Source of the DNA: Candidatus Sumerlaeia bacterium
GTDB taxonomy: Bacteria; Sumerlaeota; Sumerlaeia; SLMS01; JAHLLQ01
DNA: 52,656 bases
Direction: 5' to 3'
Assembly (NCBI GenBank): GCA_028284075.1
Contig: JANQSL010000196.1
Location: forward strand, 1 to 52,656
The notes below the pieces were generated by a model. That model was given only the letters and a program-made list of their open reading frames with translations, was not told the origin of the DNA and searched no databases. Numbering within the stretch: position 1 is the first letter of the stretch; the number at the start of each line of letters is the position of its first letter. Shown one piece after another: positions 15,401 to 24,069 of the stretch. A program made the translations under genes and the position numbers.

Positions 15401-16151
15401 GACGGTGATTGAGTCCACAAGGAACGGAAAAGTCAAAGCCTGGCGCGAATTGCACCGGCGCAAGGGACGGGCCGCAGCGGGTTTGTTTCTCGCGGAAGGT
15501 CCGCATTTGGTGGAGGAGGCTATTCGGTCAGGACTCCGAATCGAGGAAATCGTGCTGCAAAGGGGGGTTGATACCCCTGTCAATGCAGGGGTCTGCAAGG
15601 TAACGGCGGTAACTGAGCATGTGATGCGGGCGGTCTGCGAAAGTGAAACGCCCCAGGGAGTCGTGGCGGTGTGCCGATTGCCGGCAAAGGAGGAGTTGCC
15701 GGCGGCGCGGGGCTCCTGGCTGCTGCTGGACGGTATGCAGGATCCGGGAAACGTCGGTGCGCTGATTCGCACCGCGGATGCGGCAGGATGCACATGTGTC
15801 GTTTGTGGAACGGGTTCCGCAGACCCGTTTGGTGGCAAGGCTCTGCGTGCAAGTCAGGGTTCGGTATTTCATGTGCCGGTGATTCGAAACGGTCTTCAAC
15901 AGACAATAGCCGCTTTGAAAAAGAGCGGAATGACCGTCATGGCGACATCGATGGCGGGGGAGAGCTACAAAGGATTGGGTCCACAGAGCGACTTCGCTCT
16001 TGTAATGGGGAGTGAAGGAGGCGGTGTCTCGAGAGAGGTGGAAGCGCTCTGCGACAGGTGCGTGACGATTCCCATGCGCGGCAGGGCGGAATCGCTGAAT
16101 GTCGCAGTGGCTGCCGGGGTGTTGTTATTTTCACTGGGCAAGGACCGATGA
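15399..16151 (+). CDS. TrmH/SpoU family RNA 2'-O-methyltransferase
   Basis: A 250-residue SPOUT methyltransferase that modifies a ribose 2'-OH in rRNA or tRNA. An N-terminal L30e-like substrate-binding domain contains LFLAEGPHLVEEAI. The trefoil-knot catalytic domain has motif 1 DGMQDPGNVGALIRTADAAG, motif 2 LVMGSEGGGVS and motif 3 IPMRGRAESLNVAVAAGVLLF. This is the RlmB/TsnR-like layout, and the target nucleotide cannot be told. I chose the second of two in-frame ATGs; the other is at 15384. Its start codon shares the bases CATG with the start of the divergent methyltransferase gene. Its stop overlaps the cupin start. Confidence 0.92.
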   Translation: MTVIESTRNGKVKAWRELHRRKGRAAAGLFLAEGPHLVEEAIRSGLRIEEIVLQRGVDTPVNAGVCKVTAVTEHVMRAVCESETPQGVVAVCRLPAKEELPAARGSWLLLDGMQDPGNVGALIRTADAAGCTCVVCGTGSADPFGGKALRASQGSVFHVPVIRNGLQQTIAALKKSGMTVMATSMAGESYKGLGPQSDFALVMGSEGGGVSREVEALCDRCVTIPMRGRAESLNVAVAAGVLLFSLGKDR

Positions 16152-16489
16152 TCGAAACCGGAAACGCGGGTGAACTTGGTGAAGCACGTCACGGGTGGTT
16201 TCTCGGCCACTTTCTATCAGAGAACGATGTGCTGCATTCGCGTGATGTGGAAATCAAGTGGGCCCATCACAGGGCGGGGGAGAGGCGCGACGAATGGACG
16301 GAAAAGCCGGGTGTGCTGTCACTGAGTATCCTGGTTCGCGGGCGTTTTACTCTGATGTTTGAGGATCGCGAGGTTCCGCTGCGACGCGAGGGAGATTTCG
16401 CATACTGGGAGGGACAGGACCGTCACACGTGGCGATGCGAAGAGGATTCAGTGATCGTGACAGTGCGGTGGCCGTCGGTGGGGAAGTGA
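16148..16489 (+). CDS. Small cupin-domain protein
   Basis: A 113-residue single-domain cupin, starting at an ATG overlapping the upstream TGA. The middle has the beta-strand pattern KPGVLSLSILVRGRFTLMF, followed by LRREGDFAYWEGQDRHTWR, where Gly, Asp and His fall as in cupin motif 2. This resembles a widespread cupin group that databases often mislabel as signal peptidase I. No signal peptide or peptidase motif is present. Metal binding is plausible through His and acidic residues, but no substrate can be named. It is coupled to the RNA methyltransferase and meets the universal stress gene tail to tail with one base between. Confidence 0.75.
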   Translation: MIETGNAGELGEARHGWFLGHFLSENDVLHSRDVEIKWAHHRAGERRDEWTEKPGVLSLSILVRGRFTLMFEDREVPLRREGDFAYWEGQDRHTWRCEEDSVIVTVRWPSVGK

Positions 16490-16490
16490 A

Positions 16491-17450
16491 TCAGCCTTCC
16501 GGCGCGACGGGGGTTTTAAAATCGGCCGGCTTACAGGTCATGACGGAGCACTCCACCTGACGGAGAATGCGCTCTGCGGAGTTCCCCATGAGAAACCCTC
16601 CGAGGCCGGTCCGCGAAACCGTCCCCATAACGATGGCATCGATCTTTTCCTCCTGGGATATTTGAGGAATGAGAACTCCTTCGTCACCACGCACAAAATG
16701 AACATGTGTATCGAGATCCGTGGTATCGACGGATTCAATCAGGCGATTCAACGCGAGCCGGTGTCCGCCGCTAACCTCTCTGGCCCACTCACCGATCTCA
16801 TTTTCCGAGAAGCGAACCTTCGCGCCGCGCAATGTGGCTTCGCCAAAGACGTCCCATGCGTGAACAATATGGAGTGATGCATTTTCAATGCGCGCCAGAG
16901 AACTTGCAAGTTCAAGAATGGTGCGGTTGATGGCAGTGCGTTTTTTGGTATACATGGGATTGGGATCGACTGCGGCAAGAACCCCGTCGAACGTATCATG
17001 CGCAATGCTGTTGAGAACCCAGACGGGGCAGGGGCACTTCCGCATGAGATGCATGCTTGTGCTTCCAAAGAAGAGCCCGCGCATGCCGTGAGCGGCTTCC
17101 TCTTCCGCAGTCATGATGACAAGATCCCGTTTGTTGCAAATTACATCGCGAACGATTTCGAGAAACGGAACGCCGCTGCAAACAACAATTTCCGCATCCT
17201 TAACGTTTGCGACGGATTCCTCCCTGATCCCTTCGAGACGTTCGAGGGCTTCCGCTTCGGAGAGTTGACGAACATCGATGTCTTCTCCGCTTCGTCGAAA
17301 GAAGCGTGCGGGGCCTTCTATGTCGTGAACGACGCTGATAAAGGCAAGCCGCGCTTCGTTGCGCGTTGCGAGAGAAACGGCGCGGGCAACGGCAGCCTTG
17401 TCGCGCTCGTGATTCTCAATGAAGACAAGGATGTTTTGAAACCGCTGCAT
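16491..17450 (-). CDS. Tandem-domain universal stress protein (UspE-like)
   Basis: A 319-residue cytoplasmic protein of two UspA domains. Domain 1, about residues 1-150, ends with the nucleotide-loop HGMRGLFFGSTSMHLMRKCPCPV. Domain 2 ends with SRTGLGGFLMGNSAERIL, fitting the G-2x-G-9x-G(S/T) ATP-binding pattern. Such proteins buffer stress physiology and often bind ATP or AMP. The start has an unusually perfect ribosome site, AAGGAGGTGA, four bases from the ATG. It lies 12 bases after the antiporter gene, so it is probably co-transcribed and may regulate that transporter. Confidence 0.92.
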   Translation of the reverse strand: MQRFQNILVFIENHERDKAAVARAVSLATRNEARLAFISVVHDIEGPARFFRRSGEDIDVRQLSEAEALERLEGIREESVANVKDAEIVVCSGVPFLEIVRDVICNKRDLVIMTAEEEAAHGMRGLFFGSTSMHLMRKCPCPVWVLNSIAHDTFDGVLAAVDPNPMYTKKRTAINRTILELASSLARIENASLHIVHAWDVFGEATLRGAKVRFSENEIGEWAREVSGGHRLALNRLIESVDTTDLDTHVHFVRGDEGVLIPQISQEEKIDAIVMGTVSRTGLGGFLMGNSAERILRQVECSVMTCKPADFKTPVAPEG

Positions 17451-17462
17451 AAGTCACCTCCT

Positions 17463-19175
17463 TCAGTGATCACGTTCCGTAACACCCGCTTCCGAATTGA
17501 GGAGAGCCACAAACTCAGTTGGAGATTCCGCTTCGATCAGGCGATCGATGTTTTTTTGATTTCTCGACAATGCGGAAATCCCGGAAAGAATCTCAAGCTG
17601 CTCCTCCGGTTTGTCTTTTGCGGTGAGAAGAAGAAAAATCAAACGGGCGCGGCGTCCGTCGATGGCATCGAAATCGATTCCATCTCTTGACCGGCCAACC
17701 GCGATCACGGGGCGGGCAAGGCCTTCAATGCGGGCGTGAGGAATGGCGATCTGATTTTCCATTCCCGTGGGCATGACCAGTTCGCGGCGCCAGGCGGCAC
17801 GGCAAACCGCTTCTTCATCGAGTTTCGCATCGCGTTTGCACGCAATCTCCACAAGTTGATCGATGGCTCCGCGCCGGTCCCGGGCAGGCAGATCCCAGAT
17901 CATTCGTGCCGGAGACATGTATTCGGCGAGCTGAACGGATTTACGAATGGCAAGAACACGTTGAACCAGGGCGCCGCTGATCATGGAGGTCAAAAGGGCC
18001 ATAATCACCAGGGCGACAAAAAGCCGTTCGTCAATGAGGCCGTATTGGAGAGCGAGAAGACCGAGGATGATCTCCATCGCACCGCGGGCGTTCTTTGCAC
18101 AGCCGACGGCCCAGCTCTCGCGCTTTGAAAGTCCACCCAGCATGCCACCGATCGCACAGCCCACGATCTTGCCGAAGCAGGCGAGAACAAAAACCACAAC
18201 GACAGGCACAAGATCGAAGTTTCCAATGAAGTCGACACTCAGTCCGATGGAGGCAAAGAACAGTGGAGCAAACGTGAAGCTGATAAAATGGTCGAGGGTC
18301 GCGCGGGTGCGTTGCCGCAGATGACGCGAATCTCCGAGAGCAACACCGAAAAGAAAAGCACCGAAGATGGCGTGAATGCCGATCCACTCGGTAAATGCGG
18401 CGCAAACGAGAGCAACACTCAGTGTAAAACCGAGAACGCCGGCGGGCCAGCTGAGGCGAGCCTGAAGAACAGGCAGCAGTCGATGCACCAGCCAACGGCC
18501 GACTGTCAGAATAAAACCGACGAAAAGCAGAGTCAGAATAACAACGGTGGTGAGGTCGAAGCTGCCCTTCGCGGCACCCATCATTCCGAGAACAAGCGCG
18601 AAAATCATCCAGCCCAACAGGTCGTTCACGATGGCGGATGAGATGACAACGACGCCAACCTCCGTCTTGATGAGGTTCAGGTCCTTGAGAATTTTGACAA
18701 CAACGGGAAGCGCGGAAATGCACAGAGCGGTGGCAAAGAAGAGGGCAAAGACGAGTTTGCGATCTTCCGGCACATCCATCAGCAGCCCGGGTGCGAACCA
18801 GGCGACGGCAAAGCCGAGGATAAATGGCAGCAGCATTCCGCCACCGCCAACACCCAGGGCGGTCTTTCCCTGGCGAAAGGCAACGGAGAGATCCACCTCG
18901 AGACCCGCAACAAGAAGGAACAGAACAACCGCGAGGGCAAAGAACGCCTCGAGCGCGATTGCAACAGGCCCTTCGGGAGGAAAGAGAGCGGCTTTGAGTT
19001 CCGGGGCAACGCGGCCGAGAACGGTGGGACCAAGAAGAATGCCCGCAGTGATTTCACCAAGAACGGATGGCTGACCAAGCCAGCGGGCAACTTCTCCCAG
19101 CAATCGCGCCACGCCGAGAAGGACGGCAAGTGCCAGGAGCACCATGGTCAGGTCATGGGGGGTCAGGTGCGTCAC
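17463..19175 (-). CDS. CPA2 cation/proton antiporter fused to a PTS EIIA-type domain
   Basis: A 570-residue protein with two parts. Residues 1-400 are a CPA2 (KefB/NapA-like) antiporter of about twelve helices, with GQPSVLGEITAGILLGPTVLG, ISSAIVNDLLGW (the ND carboxylate site) and CAKNARGAMEIILGL. Residues 430-570 form a fructose/nitrogen-type EIIA domain with its phosphorylatable His480 in AIPHARIEG. The fusion suggests that ion exchange is set by PTS phosphorylation state, as in similar fusions known elsewhere. I chose the GTG whose first residues, THLTPHDL, match typical antiporter starts. No other PTS gene is in the window. Confidence 0.92.
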   Translation of the reverse strand: MTHLTPHDLTMVLLALAVLLGVARLLGEVARWLGQPSVLGEITAGILLGPTVLGRVAPELKAALFPPEGPVAIALEAFFALAVVLFLLVAGLEVDLSVAFRQGKTALGVGGGGMLLPFILGFAVAWFAPGLLMDVPEDRKLVFALFFATALCISALPVVVKILKDLNLIKTEVGVVVISSAIVNDLLGWMIFALVLGMMGAAKGSFDLTTVVILTLLFVGFILTVGRWLVHRLLPVLQARLSWPAGVLGFTLSVALVCAAFTEWIGIHAIFGAFLFGVALGDSRHLRQRTRATLDHFISFTFAPLFFASIGLSVDFIGNFDLVPVVVVFVLACFGKIVGCAIGGMLGGLSKRESWAVGCAKNARGAMEIILGLLALQYGLIDERLFVALVIMALLTSMISGALVQRVLAIRKSVQLAEYMSPARMIWDLPARDRRGAIDQLVEIACKRDAKLDEEAVCRAAWRRELVMPTGMENQIAIPHARIEGLARPVIAVGRSRDGIDFDAIDGRRARLIFLLLTAKDKPEEQLEILSGISALSRNQKNIDRLIEAESPTEFVALLNSEAGVTERDH

Positions 19176-19316
19176 GTGCGCGGCCTCGCGTGGCGTATTG
19201 AACCCCAACCGGTACAGGATTGCGCAAGAGCGAAAACCGGGCCTTGAAATCAACGGGCGATACGTGTTGCGCGAGGGACGGAAGGTTTGGACGGTCACCT
19301 GAACGGAATCGGGTGT

Positions 19317-20156
19317 ATGGAAACAGGCAAAGCAACGGCACGACGCTACGAAGAGGGTGGGTTCGAATCGTCGGAGGAAACTCTGACGGAGGAGGGACCG
19401 TTGCAGATCAAAGTGAATGGCGCACCGTTTACTGTCACCATGCGGACGCCTGGACATGATCGTGAGCTGGTGCGTGGCTTGTTGTTTACAGAGGGCGTGC
19501 TGCCGTCGGGCGTGGCGGACCTGGATCTGGTGGAACAAAAGGCACCGGAGAGCGGTCTGACGGTGTGTATGAACGTTCGAGTGGCCAAGAAGGATATCAT
19601 CGGAGATTTTGAAAACCGCCGGTCATTGCTCGCGACGTCTTCCTGCGGATTGTGTGGACGCAAAGACCTGGCTGATCTTGAAAACATGCCGCCACGCCTT
19701 CGGGAAGCCGGCCTGCAATTGAGTGCCACTCTCGTTGAACCGATCATGTCAGCGATGCGCGACCACCAGAACGCGTTCAACCGATCGGGAGGGTCCCACG
19801 CGGCGGGATTGTTTACGATGGAGGGAGACCTGATCGTCGTTTACGAGGATATCGGCCGACACAACGCGGTGGACAAGGTCATCGGGTGGATGTTGGAGAA
19901 CTCGGCGGAAAATCAGGCGAAGATCATGAGTGTCAGCGGACGAATTTCATTCGAGATTATTCTTAAGGCATGGCGTGCTCGTGTCCCGTTTCTCATGGCG
20001 GTGTCGGCGCCCTCGACACTGGCAGTCAAAATGGCGGAGGAGGCGGGCATGACCATTCTTGGTTTTTGCCGTGGCGGCCGCGCAACAGTCTACTCCCGGC
20101 CGGAGCGTGTCGTGGTCTTTCCTTCATCAAATCAGACCCCGGGGTCCCGGACATGA
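19317..20156 (+). CDS. fdhD: Formate dehydrogenase accessory sulfurtransferase
   Basis: FdhD carries sulfur from a cysteine desulfurase to the molybdenum cofactor of formate dehydrogenases. The 279-residue protein has the sulfur-relay CxxC in SSCGLCG, the GSHAAGLF cofactor-loop region and YEDIGRHNAVDKVIG, a hallmark of the family. I use the ATG at 19317. A TTG ten codons upstream is in frame. It is the first gene of a four-gene run in which each stop overlaps the next start, leading into an FdhF-like enzyme and MobA. It is divergent from the antiporter across 141 bases, where the promoter must lie. Confidence 0.95.
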   Translation: METGKATARRYEEGGFESSEETLTEEGPLQIKVNGAPFTVTMRTPGHDRELVRGLLFTEGVLPSGVADLDLVEQKAPESGLTVCMNVRVAKKDIIGDFENRRSLLATSSCGLCGRKDLADLENMPPRLREAGLQLSATLVEPIMSAMRDHQNAFNRSGGSHAAGLFTMEGDLIVVYEDIGRHNAVDKVIGWMLENSAENQAKIMSVSGRISFEIILKAWRARVPFLMAVSAPSTLAVKMAEEAGMTILGFCRGGRATVYSRPERVVVFPSSNQTPGSRT

Positions 20157-22378
20157 CAAAGATCACCAGGCGATGGACACCGGAGAACTGGGCAGGCCTG
20201 GCACCTCTGGGCATTGGTCATCAAAGACCAAACAACTTTGCCGAGGTGTTTCGCGCCGTTGGTGAAAACCGTGACGAGTTGCTGTATGCCTGGAGAATTC
20301 TGAATCAGGGCGTTTGCGACGGTTGCGCACTGGGCACGGCGGGAATCAACGACTGGACATTGAATGGTGTTCATCTGTGCAACATTCGACTGCGGCTTCT
20401 ACGGCTGAACACAATGCCGGCCCTCAACACGGATCGCCTCGCGAATGCGGATTCATTGCGAAACAAAAAAAATGAAGCTCTTCGAGAGATGGGGCGGCTG
20501 CCGTATCCGATGCGCCGTCGTGCCGGTGAAAAGGGATTTGAACGCATCACGTGGGACGAGGCACTCGACACAATTGCGAATAAACTGAAAACCACTGCTC
20601 CATCACGAATGGGATTCTATCTCACAAGCCGGGGAATGCCGAACGAATCGTACTATGCCGCACAAAAAAGCGCCCGCGCGATTGGAACCAACAACATCGA
20701 CAATGCCGCTCGCATCTGCCATTCGCCGAGCACCTTCGGCCTGAAGAGTTGTCTCGGCGTTGCCGCCACAACGTGTTCCTACAGCGACTGGATTGACAGC
20801 GATCTCGTGGTGTTCTTCGGATCGAATGTGGCAAACAATCAGCCGGTGGCGACAAAATACCTGCACTATGCGAAGAAAAACGGATGTCGTGTCGCCTGTG
20901 TTAACAACTATCGAGAGCCGGGGATGGAAAAATACTGGATTCCGTCTCTTCCGGAGAGCGCCCTGTTCGGGACGAAACTGACTGACCGGTTTTTCCTCAT
21001 CAACATCGGCGGCGACATCGCCTTCATTATCGGAACGCTGAAACACATCATTGCCAACGACATGTGCGACGAGTCGTTTGTCCGTGAACATACGACGGGT
21101 TTTGATGACCTGAAGAACTCGGTGGAGTCGCAGAACTGGGAGGACCTGGAAGATCTGTCGGGAGTGTCACGACAGGAGATGCTGGCCTTTGCGATGATGA
21201 TTCATGAGGCAAAGCGGGCGGTGTTCGTTTGGAGCATGGGCATCACACAGCACACGCACGGTGTGGACAACGTGTGTGCGATCATCAACCTGGCGCTGAC
21301 AAAGGGTTTCGTTGGGCGAAAGGGATGCGGGCTAATGCCCATTCGCGGGCATTCCGGCGTGCAGGGAGGTGCGGAAATGGGGTGCTATGCGACGAGTTTC
21401 CCCGGAGGGCTTGCCGTTACGGTGGAAAACGCCCGGCAGTTGAGCAACGAGTGGGAGTTCGATGTGCCGTCCGAGCAGGGCATGGGCGCAACGGACATGA
21501 TCGACGCTGCAAGCCGCGAAGAACTGGATGTTCTGTTCTCCGCCGGTGGAAATTTTCTTGAAGTGCTGCCGGAGCCGGATGTGGTGGAGGAGGCGTTGGA
21601 AAAAATTCCGCTTCGTGTCCATATGGACATCGTTCTGACAAATCAGATGTTTGTCGATGCGGCGGAGGAAACGATCCTGTTGCCGGCGGCAACTCGTTAC
21701 GAAACACCAGGGGGAGTAACGCAAACATCAACGGAACGGCGTGTGATTTTCAGTCCCGAGGTGCCAGGCCGCCGCATTGGCGAAGCACAGCCTGAGTGGC
21801 AGGTCTTTTCGGAACTGGCTGCACGTGTTAAGCCTGAGCTCCGGGAAAAAGTTTTGTTTTCGTCGACATCGAAAATTCGCGAGGAGATTGCGCAAGTCAT
21901 TCCCTTTTACGACGGCATTCAGTATCTCGATTCAAAAGGCGATCAGTTTCAGTACGGCGGGAAACACCTTTGCAGTGGCTGGAATTTTCCAACGAAAGAT
22001 GGCAAAGCACACTTTCAACCGGTGGAGCCGCCGCAGAACGAATCGCCGGAGGGCCGGTTCCTCGTGGCAACGCGCCGTGGCAAGCAATTCAACAGCCTGT
22101 TGCATGAGTCAAAGGACAGTATCACGGGGGCGCTCCGAGAGGCGGTGTTAATGAATGCAAAGGATGCGAAGGCACTCGGTGTGGATAACGGTGATGAAGT
22201 GCTGCTCAAAAACGAACTGGGGGAGTTGCGCGGCCATGTTCACGTGGCGCCGGTCAAACCGGGGAATCTTCAGGTGCACTGGCCGGAGGGAAATGTTCTG
22301 ATTGATCGCAGACGGCGCGAGCCGATGGCGGGTGTTCCCGACTACAACGCGGTCGTAACGGTGGAGAAAGTAACATGA
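20153..22378 (+). CDS. FdhF/YdeP-family molybdopterin oxidoreductase
   Basis: A 741-residue cytoplasmic bis-MGD enzyme, with no Tat signal, of the group called oxidoreductase alpha (molybdopterin) subunit. An unusual N-terminal cysteine cluster (Cys55, Cys58, Cys76) stands where formate dehydrogenases bind a 4Fe-4S cluster. The molybdopterin core follows, with RITWDEALDTIA, the NAARICHSPS stretch at the likely metal-ligand position, and RGHSGVQGGAEMG. The C-terminal cofactor domain begins near FLVATRRGKQFNS. Its ATG overlaps the fdhD stop, which suggests it is the FdhD client. It may oxidise formate or, like YdeP, have another role. No electron-transfer partner subunit is adjacent. Confidence 0.88.
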   Translation: MTKITRRWTPENWAGLAPLGIGHQRPNNFAEVFRAVGENRDELLYAWRILNQGVCDGCALGTAGINDWTLNGVHLCNIRLRLLRLNTMPALNTDRLANADSLRNKKNEALREMGRLPYPMRRRAGEKGFERITWDEALDTIANKLKTTAPSRMGFYLTSRGMPNESYYAAQKSARAIGTNNIDNAARICHSPSTFGLKSCLGVAATTCSYSDWIDSDLVVFFGSNVANNQPVATKYLHYAKKNGCRVACVNNYREPGMEKYWIPSLPESALFGTKLTDRFFLINIGGDIAFIIGTLKHIIANDMCDESFVREHTTGFDDLKNSVESQNWEDLEDLSGVSRQEMLAFAMMIHEAKRAVFVWSMGITQHTHGVDNVCAIINLALTKGFVGRKGCGLMPIRGHSGVQGGAEMGCYATSFPGGLAVTVENARQLSNEWEFDVPSEQGMGATDMIDAASREELDVLFSAGGNFLEVLPEPDVVEEALEKIPLRVHMDIVLTNQMFVDAAEETILLPAATRYETPGGVTQTSTERRVIFSPEVPGRRIGEAQPEWQVFSELAARVKPELREKVLFSSTSKIREEIAQVIPFYDGIQYLDSKGDQFQYGGKHLCSGWNFPTKDGKAHFQPVEPPQNESPEGRFLVATRRGKQFNSLLHESKDSITGALREAVLMNAKDAKALGVDNGDEVLLKNELGELRGHVHVAPVKPGNLQVHWPEGNVLIDRRRREPMAGVPDYNAVVTVEKVT

Positions 22379-22635
22379 AGTTGCGCATCACTCAAACCGC
22401 GGCCCTTTTCCTGACGGAATCCGGATGCGTTGAGGAGCAGGTCGAATTTCGGAATGCAGGGATGACGTACACGGTTATTGTCAGTGATTCGGGTAACGAT
22501 ATTCGCGCTTCGTTTGTGAGCAGTGCCATGGGTGTAACGCATTCGCGCGAACGAACGGCACGATGGGCGTCATCCGCGGAAGCGGGCATCAAAAGCCTTC
22601 GGGATATCCAACCCAACCCTGATACCGCGCCATGA
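22375..22635 (+). CDS. Uncharacterised 86-residue protein in the molybdoenzyme operon
   Basis: I do not recognise this protein. It overlaps the molybdoenzyme stop by ATGA at its start and the mobA start by ATGA at its end, which is good evidence that it is translated. It has no signal peptide or transmembrane segment and one cysteine, in ESGCVEEQ. The N-terminal half looks beta-rich (VEFRNAGMTYTVIVSDSG), and the C-terminal half is Ala/Ser/Arg-rich and helical. Its position between a molybdoenzyme and MobA suggests a small accessory or cofactor-insertion role, but that is inference only. Confidence 0.7.
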   Translation: MKLRITQTAALFLTESGCVEEQVEFRNAGMTYTVIVSDSGNDIRASFVSSAMGVTHSRERTARWASSAEAGIKSLRDIQPNPDTAP

Positions 22636-23195
22636 TTGCGGGCGCCATTCTGGCAGGTGGACAAAGCACTCGCATGGGACAACCAAAGGAAGGTGTCGTC
22701 TTGTCTGACGGGCGGCCAATGATCGAGCACGTTGCCGACGCGTATCGTGGTGTCTGCGAGCAAATTGTCATCGTCGGTGCATGCGAGGGCTATGACATCG
22801 CGTCGTGTAAAAACACACGGCAGGTAAAGGACAGACACAAAGGGGTTGGTCCGTTGGGTGGAGTCGAGGCACTGCTGGCAAGTGGTATTGCAAGCGCGTA
22901 CGTTGTGACGTCGTGCGACCAGCCACTTCTGACACCGGATCTGCTGCGATTGCTGGTTCAATGCGGGGAGAGTGATGGCGTGTTCCTGCGAACGGATGAT
23001 GGCGTCGAACTGGATCCGTTTCCGGGGTTCTTTCCGGCGGCGTGGCTGTGTGGTGTGGAGAATGCAATTCGAGAGAAACGGCTCGGCGTGCGGCGTTTTT
23101 TGAGAACGATGGACGTTCAATGGGTTCGCGCTCCGGCAAACGCCGCGGACCGGGTACGAAGCTTCAACAGACCGGATGAGTTGCGAAACCTGTAA
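22632..23195 (+). CDS. mobA: Molybdenum cofactor guanylyltransferase
   Basis: Transfers GMP from GTP to molybdenum-molybdopterin, producing the MGD form of the cofactor needed by formate dehydrogenase-type enzymes. The 187-residue protein is a nucleotidyltransferase fold with the N-terminal signature LAGGQSTRMGQPK, the metal-binding TSCDQPLLTP and the substrate-loop GPLGGVEALLASG. Its length is typical. The start overlaps the preceding gene's stop. The operon combines cofactor maturation (MobA), sulfuration (FdhD) and the enzyme itself. Confidence 0.93.
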   Translation: MIAGAILAGGQSTRMGQPKEGVVLSDGRPMIEHVADAYRGVCEQIVIVGACEGYDIASCKNTRQVKDRHKGVGPLGGVEALLASGIASAYVVTSCDQPLLTPDLLRLLVQCGESDGVFLRTDDGVELDPFPGFFPAAWLCGVENAIREKRLGVRRFLRTMDVQWVRAPANAADRVRSFNRPDELRNL

Positions 23196-23221
23196 GCTTG
23201 ATCGTGTGACTCAAACCGAGA

Positions 23222-23361
23222 CGGACAACCGGATGCCTGTCCGGTGCATTACAGTTCCGGCCAAAAGCCGGGAACTGGAAGGAATCTCACATAACTGTAC
23301 GGAGTCGTACAGCCCGACGGCAACGACCGGGATGATGCTCGCTCCAGAATTTCGAAGGAGC
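23222..23361 (+). promoter_or_regulatory. Hairpin-rich 5' leader of the secreted protein gene
   Basis: Four hairpins precede the gene: CGGACA with TGTCCG (23222-23243), a 10-pair stem with one bulged G (23252-23277), CTGTACG with CGTACAG around a four-base loop (23295-23312), and GCTCC with GGAGC (23341-23361). The last stem includes the likely ribosome-binding GGAG. It matches no riboswitch class I know. The role in expression is inferred. Confidence 0.45.
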
Positions 23362-23371
23362 AGGTCTCATT

Positions 23372-23986
23372 ATGAAGCAAACAACATTTGGACTCATAGC
23401 AACAGCGCTCGTCTCTTTCTCCGGTGTGGCATCGGCGCAGGACGATTTTGAAGACGGCACCACTCAGAACTGGACAACAGGCGGCAATCACCCGTCACCT
23501 CCGGTTAATGTGGCGGATGGCGGCCCGGCAGGATCGGGAGACAACTACTTAAGCGTCACCGCGAGCGGCTCGGGGCCGGGAGGCAAACTGGTGTTTTTCA
23601 AGTTCAGCGGAGAGTACGTCGGTGACTGGACGGCCGCCGGATTCGATCAGCTGAAAATGGATGTCGCGAACTTCGGGGCAACACCTCTGGAACTGCGGGC
23701 CTCCGTGAACGGTCCAGGCGGATGGATCTCCACAACAAGTTCAGTCAATGTACCGGCGGACGGTGTCTGGCGGACGATTGCTTTCGACGTAACGGAATCG
23801 GGTTTCACGTTGGTCAGCGGATCTCTGAGTATCAGCTCCACACTCGCCAGTGTTTCAGAGACGCGGCTCCTGCATTCCACGACTCCGGATTTCCGTGGAG
23901 ACAATATTGTAGCCGACGCGGGATTCGATAATATCGATCTGATGCAGACAACCTCGGATGTCGGAGACTGGTGGATGTACGAATAG
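23372..23986 (+). CDS. Secreted beta-rich protein of unknown function
   Basis: A 204-residue exported protein. A clear signal peptide, MKQTTFGLIATALVSFSGVA, ends with SAQ-DD as a typical signal peptidase I site. The mature protein opens with DDFEDGTTQNWTTG, a start seen in secreted jelly-roll or carbohydrate-binding-like domains. Repeated beta-strand patterns (LELRASVNGPGGWIS, WRTIAFDV) support such a fold. There are no cysteines, catalytic motif, anchor or sorting tail. It is monocistronic, with a hairpin-rich leader upstream and a strong terminator downstream, which suggests independent regulation. Function unknown; an extracellular binding or structural role is a guess. Confidence 0.8.
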   Translation: MKQTTFGLIATALVSFSGVASAQDDFEDGTTQNWTTGGNHPSPPVNVADGGPAGSGDNYLSVTASGSGPGGKLVFFKFSGEYVGDWTAAGFDQLKMDVANFGATPLELRASVNGPGGWISTTSSVNVPADGVWRTIAFDVTESGFTLVSGSLSISSTLASVSETRLLHSTTPDFRGDNIVADAGFDNIDLMQTTSDVGDWWMYE

Positions 23987-24015
23987 GCGCAGACTGATCA
24001 GTCCGGGAAAACGAA

Positions 24016-24051
24016 AACGGCGCGGACCTCGTTAGTCCGCGCCGTTTTTTT
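24016..24051. terminator. Bidirectional intrinsic terminator
   Basis: A perfect 12-pair stem, AACGGCGCGGAC with GTCCGCGCCGTT, surrounds a seven-base loop and is followed by a T run on the plus strand. On the minus strand the T-rich tail is interrupted. It lies between the convergent secreted-protein gene and rsmG and should serve both. Confidence 0.92.
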
Positions 24052-24069
24052 GCATCCGTGTGTGCCGGT

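Noticed and set aside
15401-15838. Upstream extension of the pathway methyltransferase (about 146 more codons open)
   Set aside because: The added part lies antisense to the RNA methyltransferase domain and is Ser/Pro/Arg-rich with no homology to methyltransferases.
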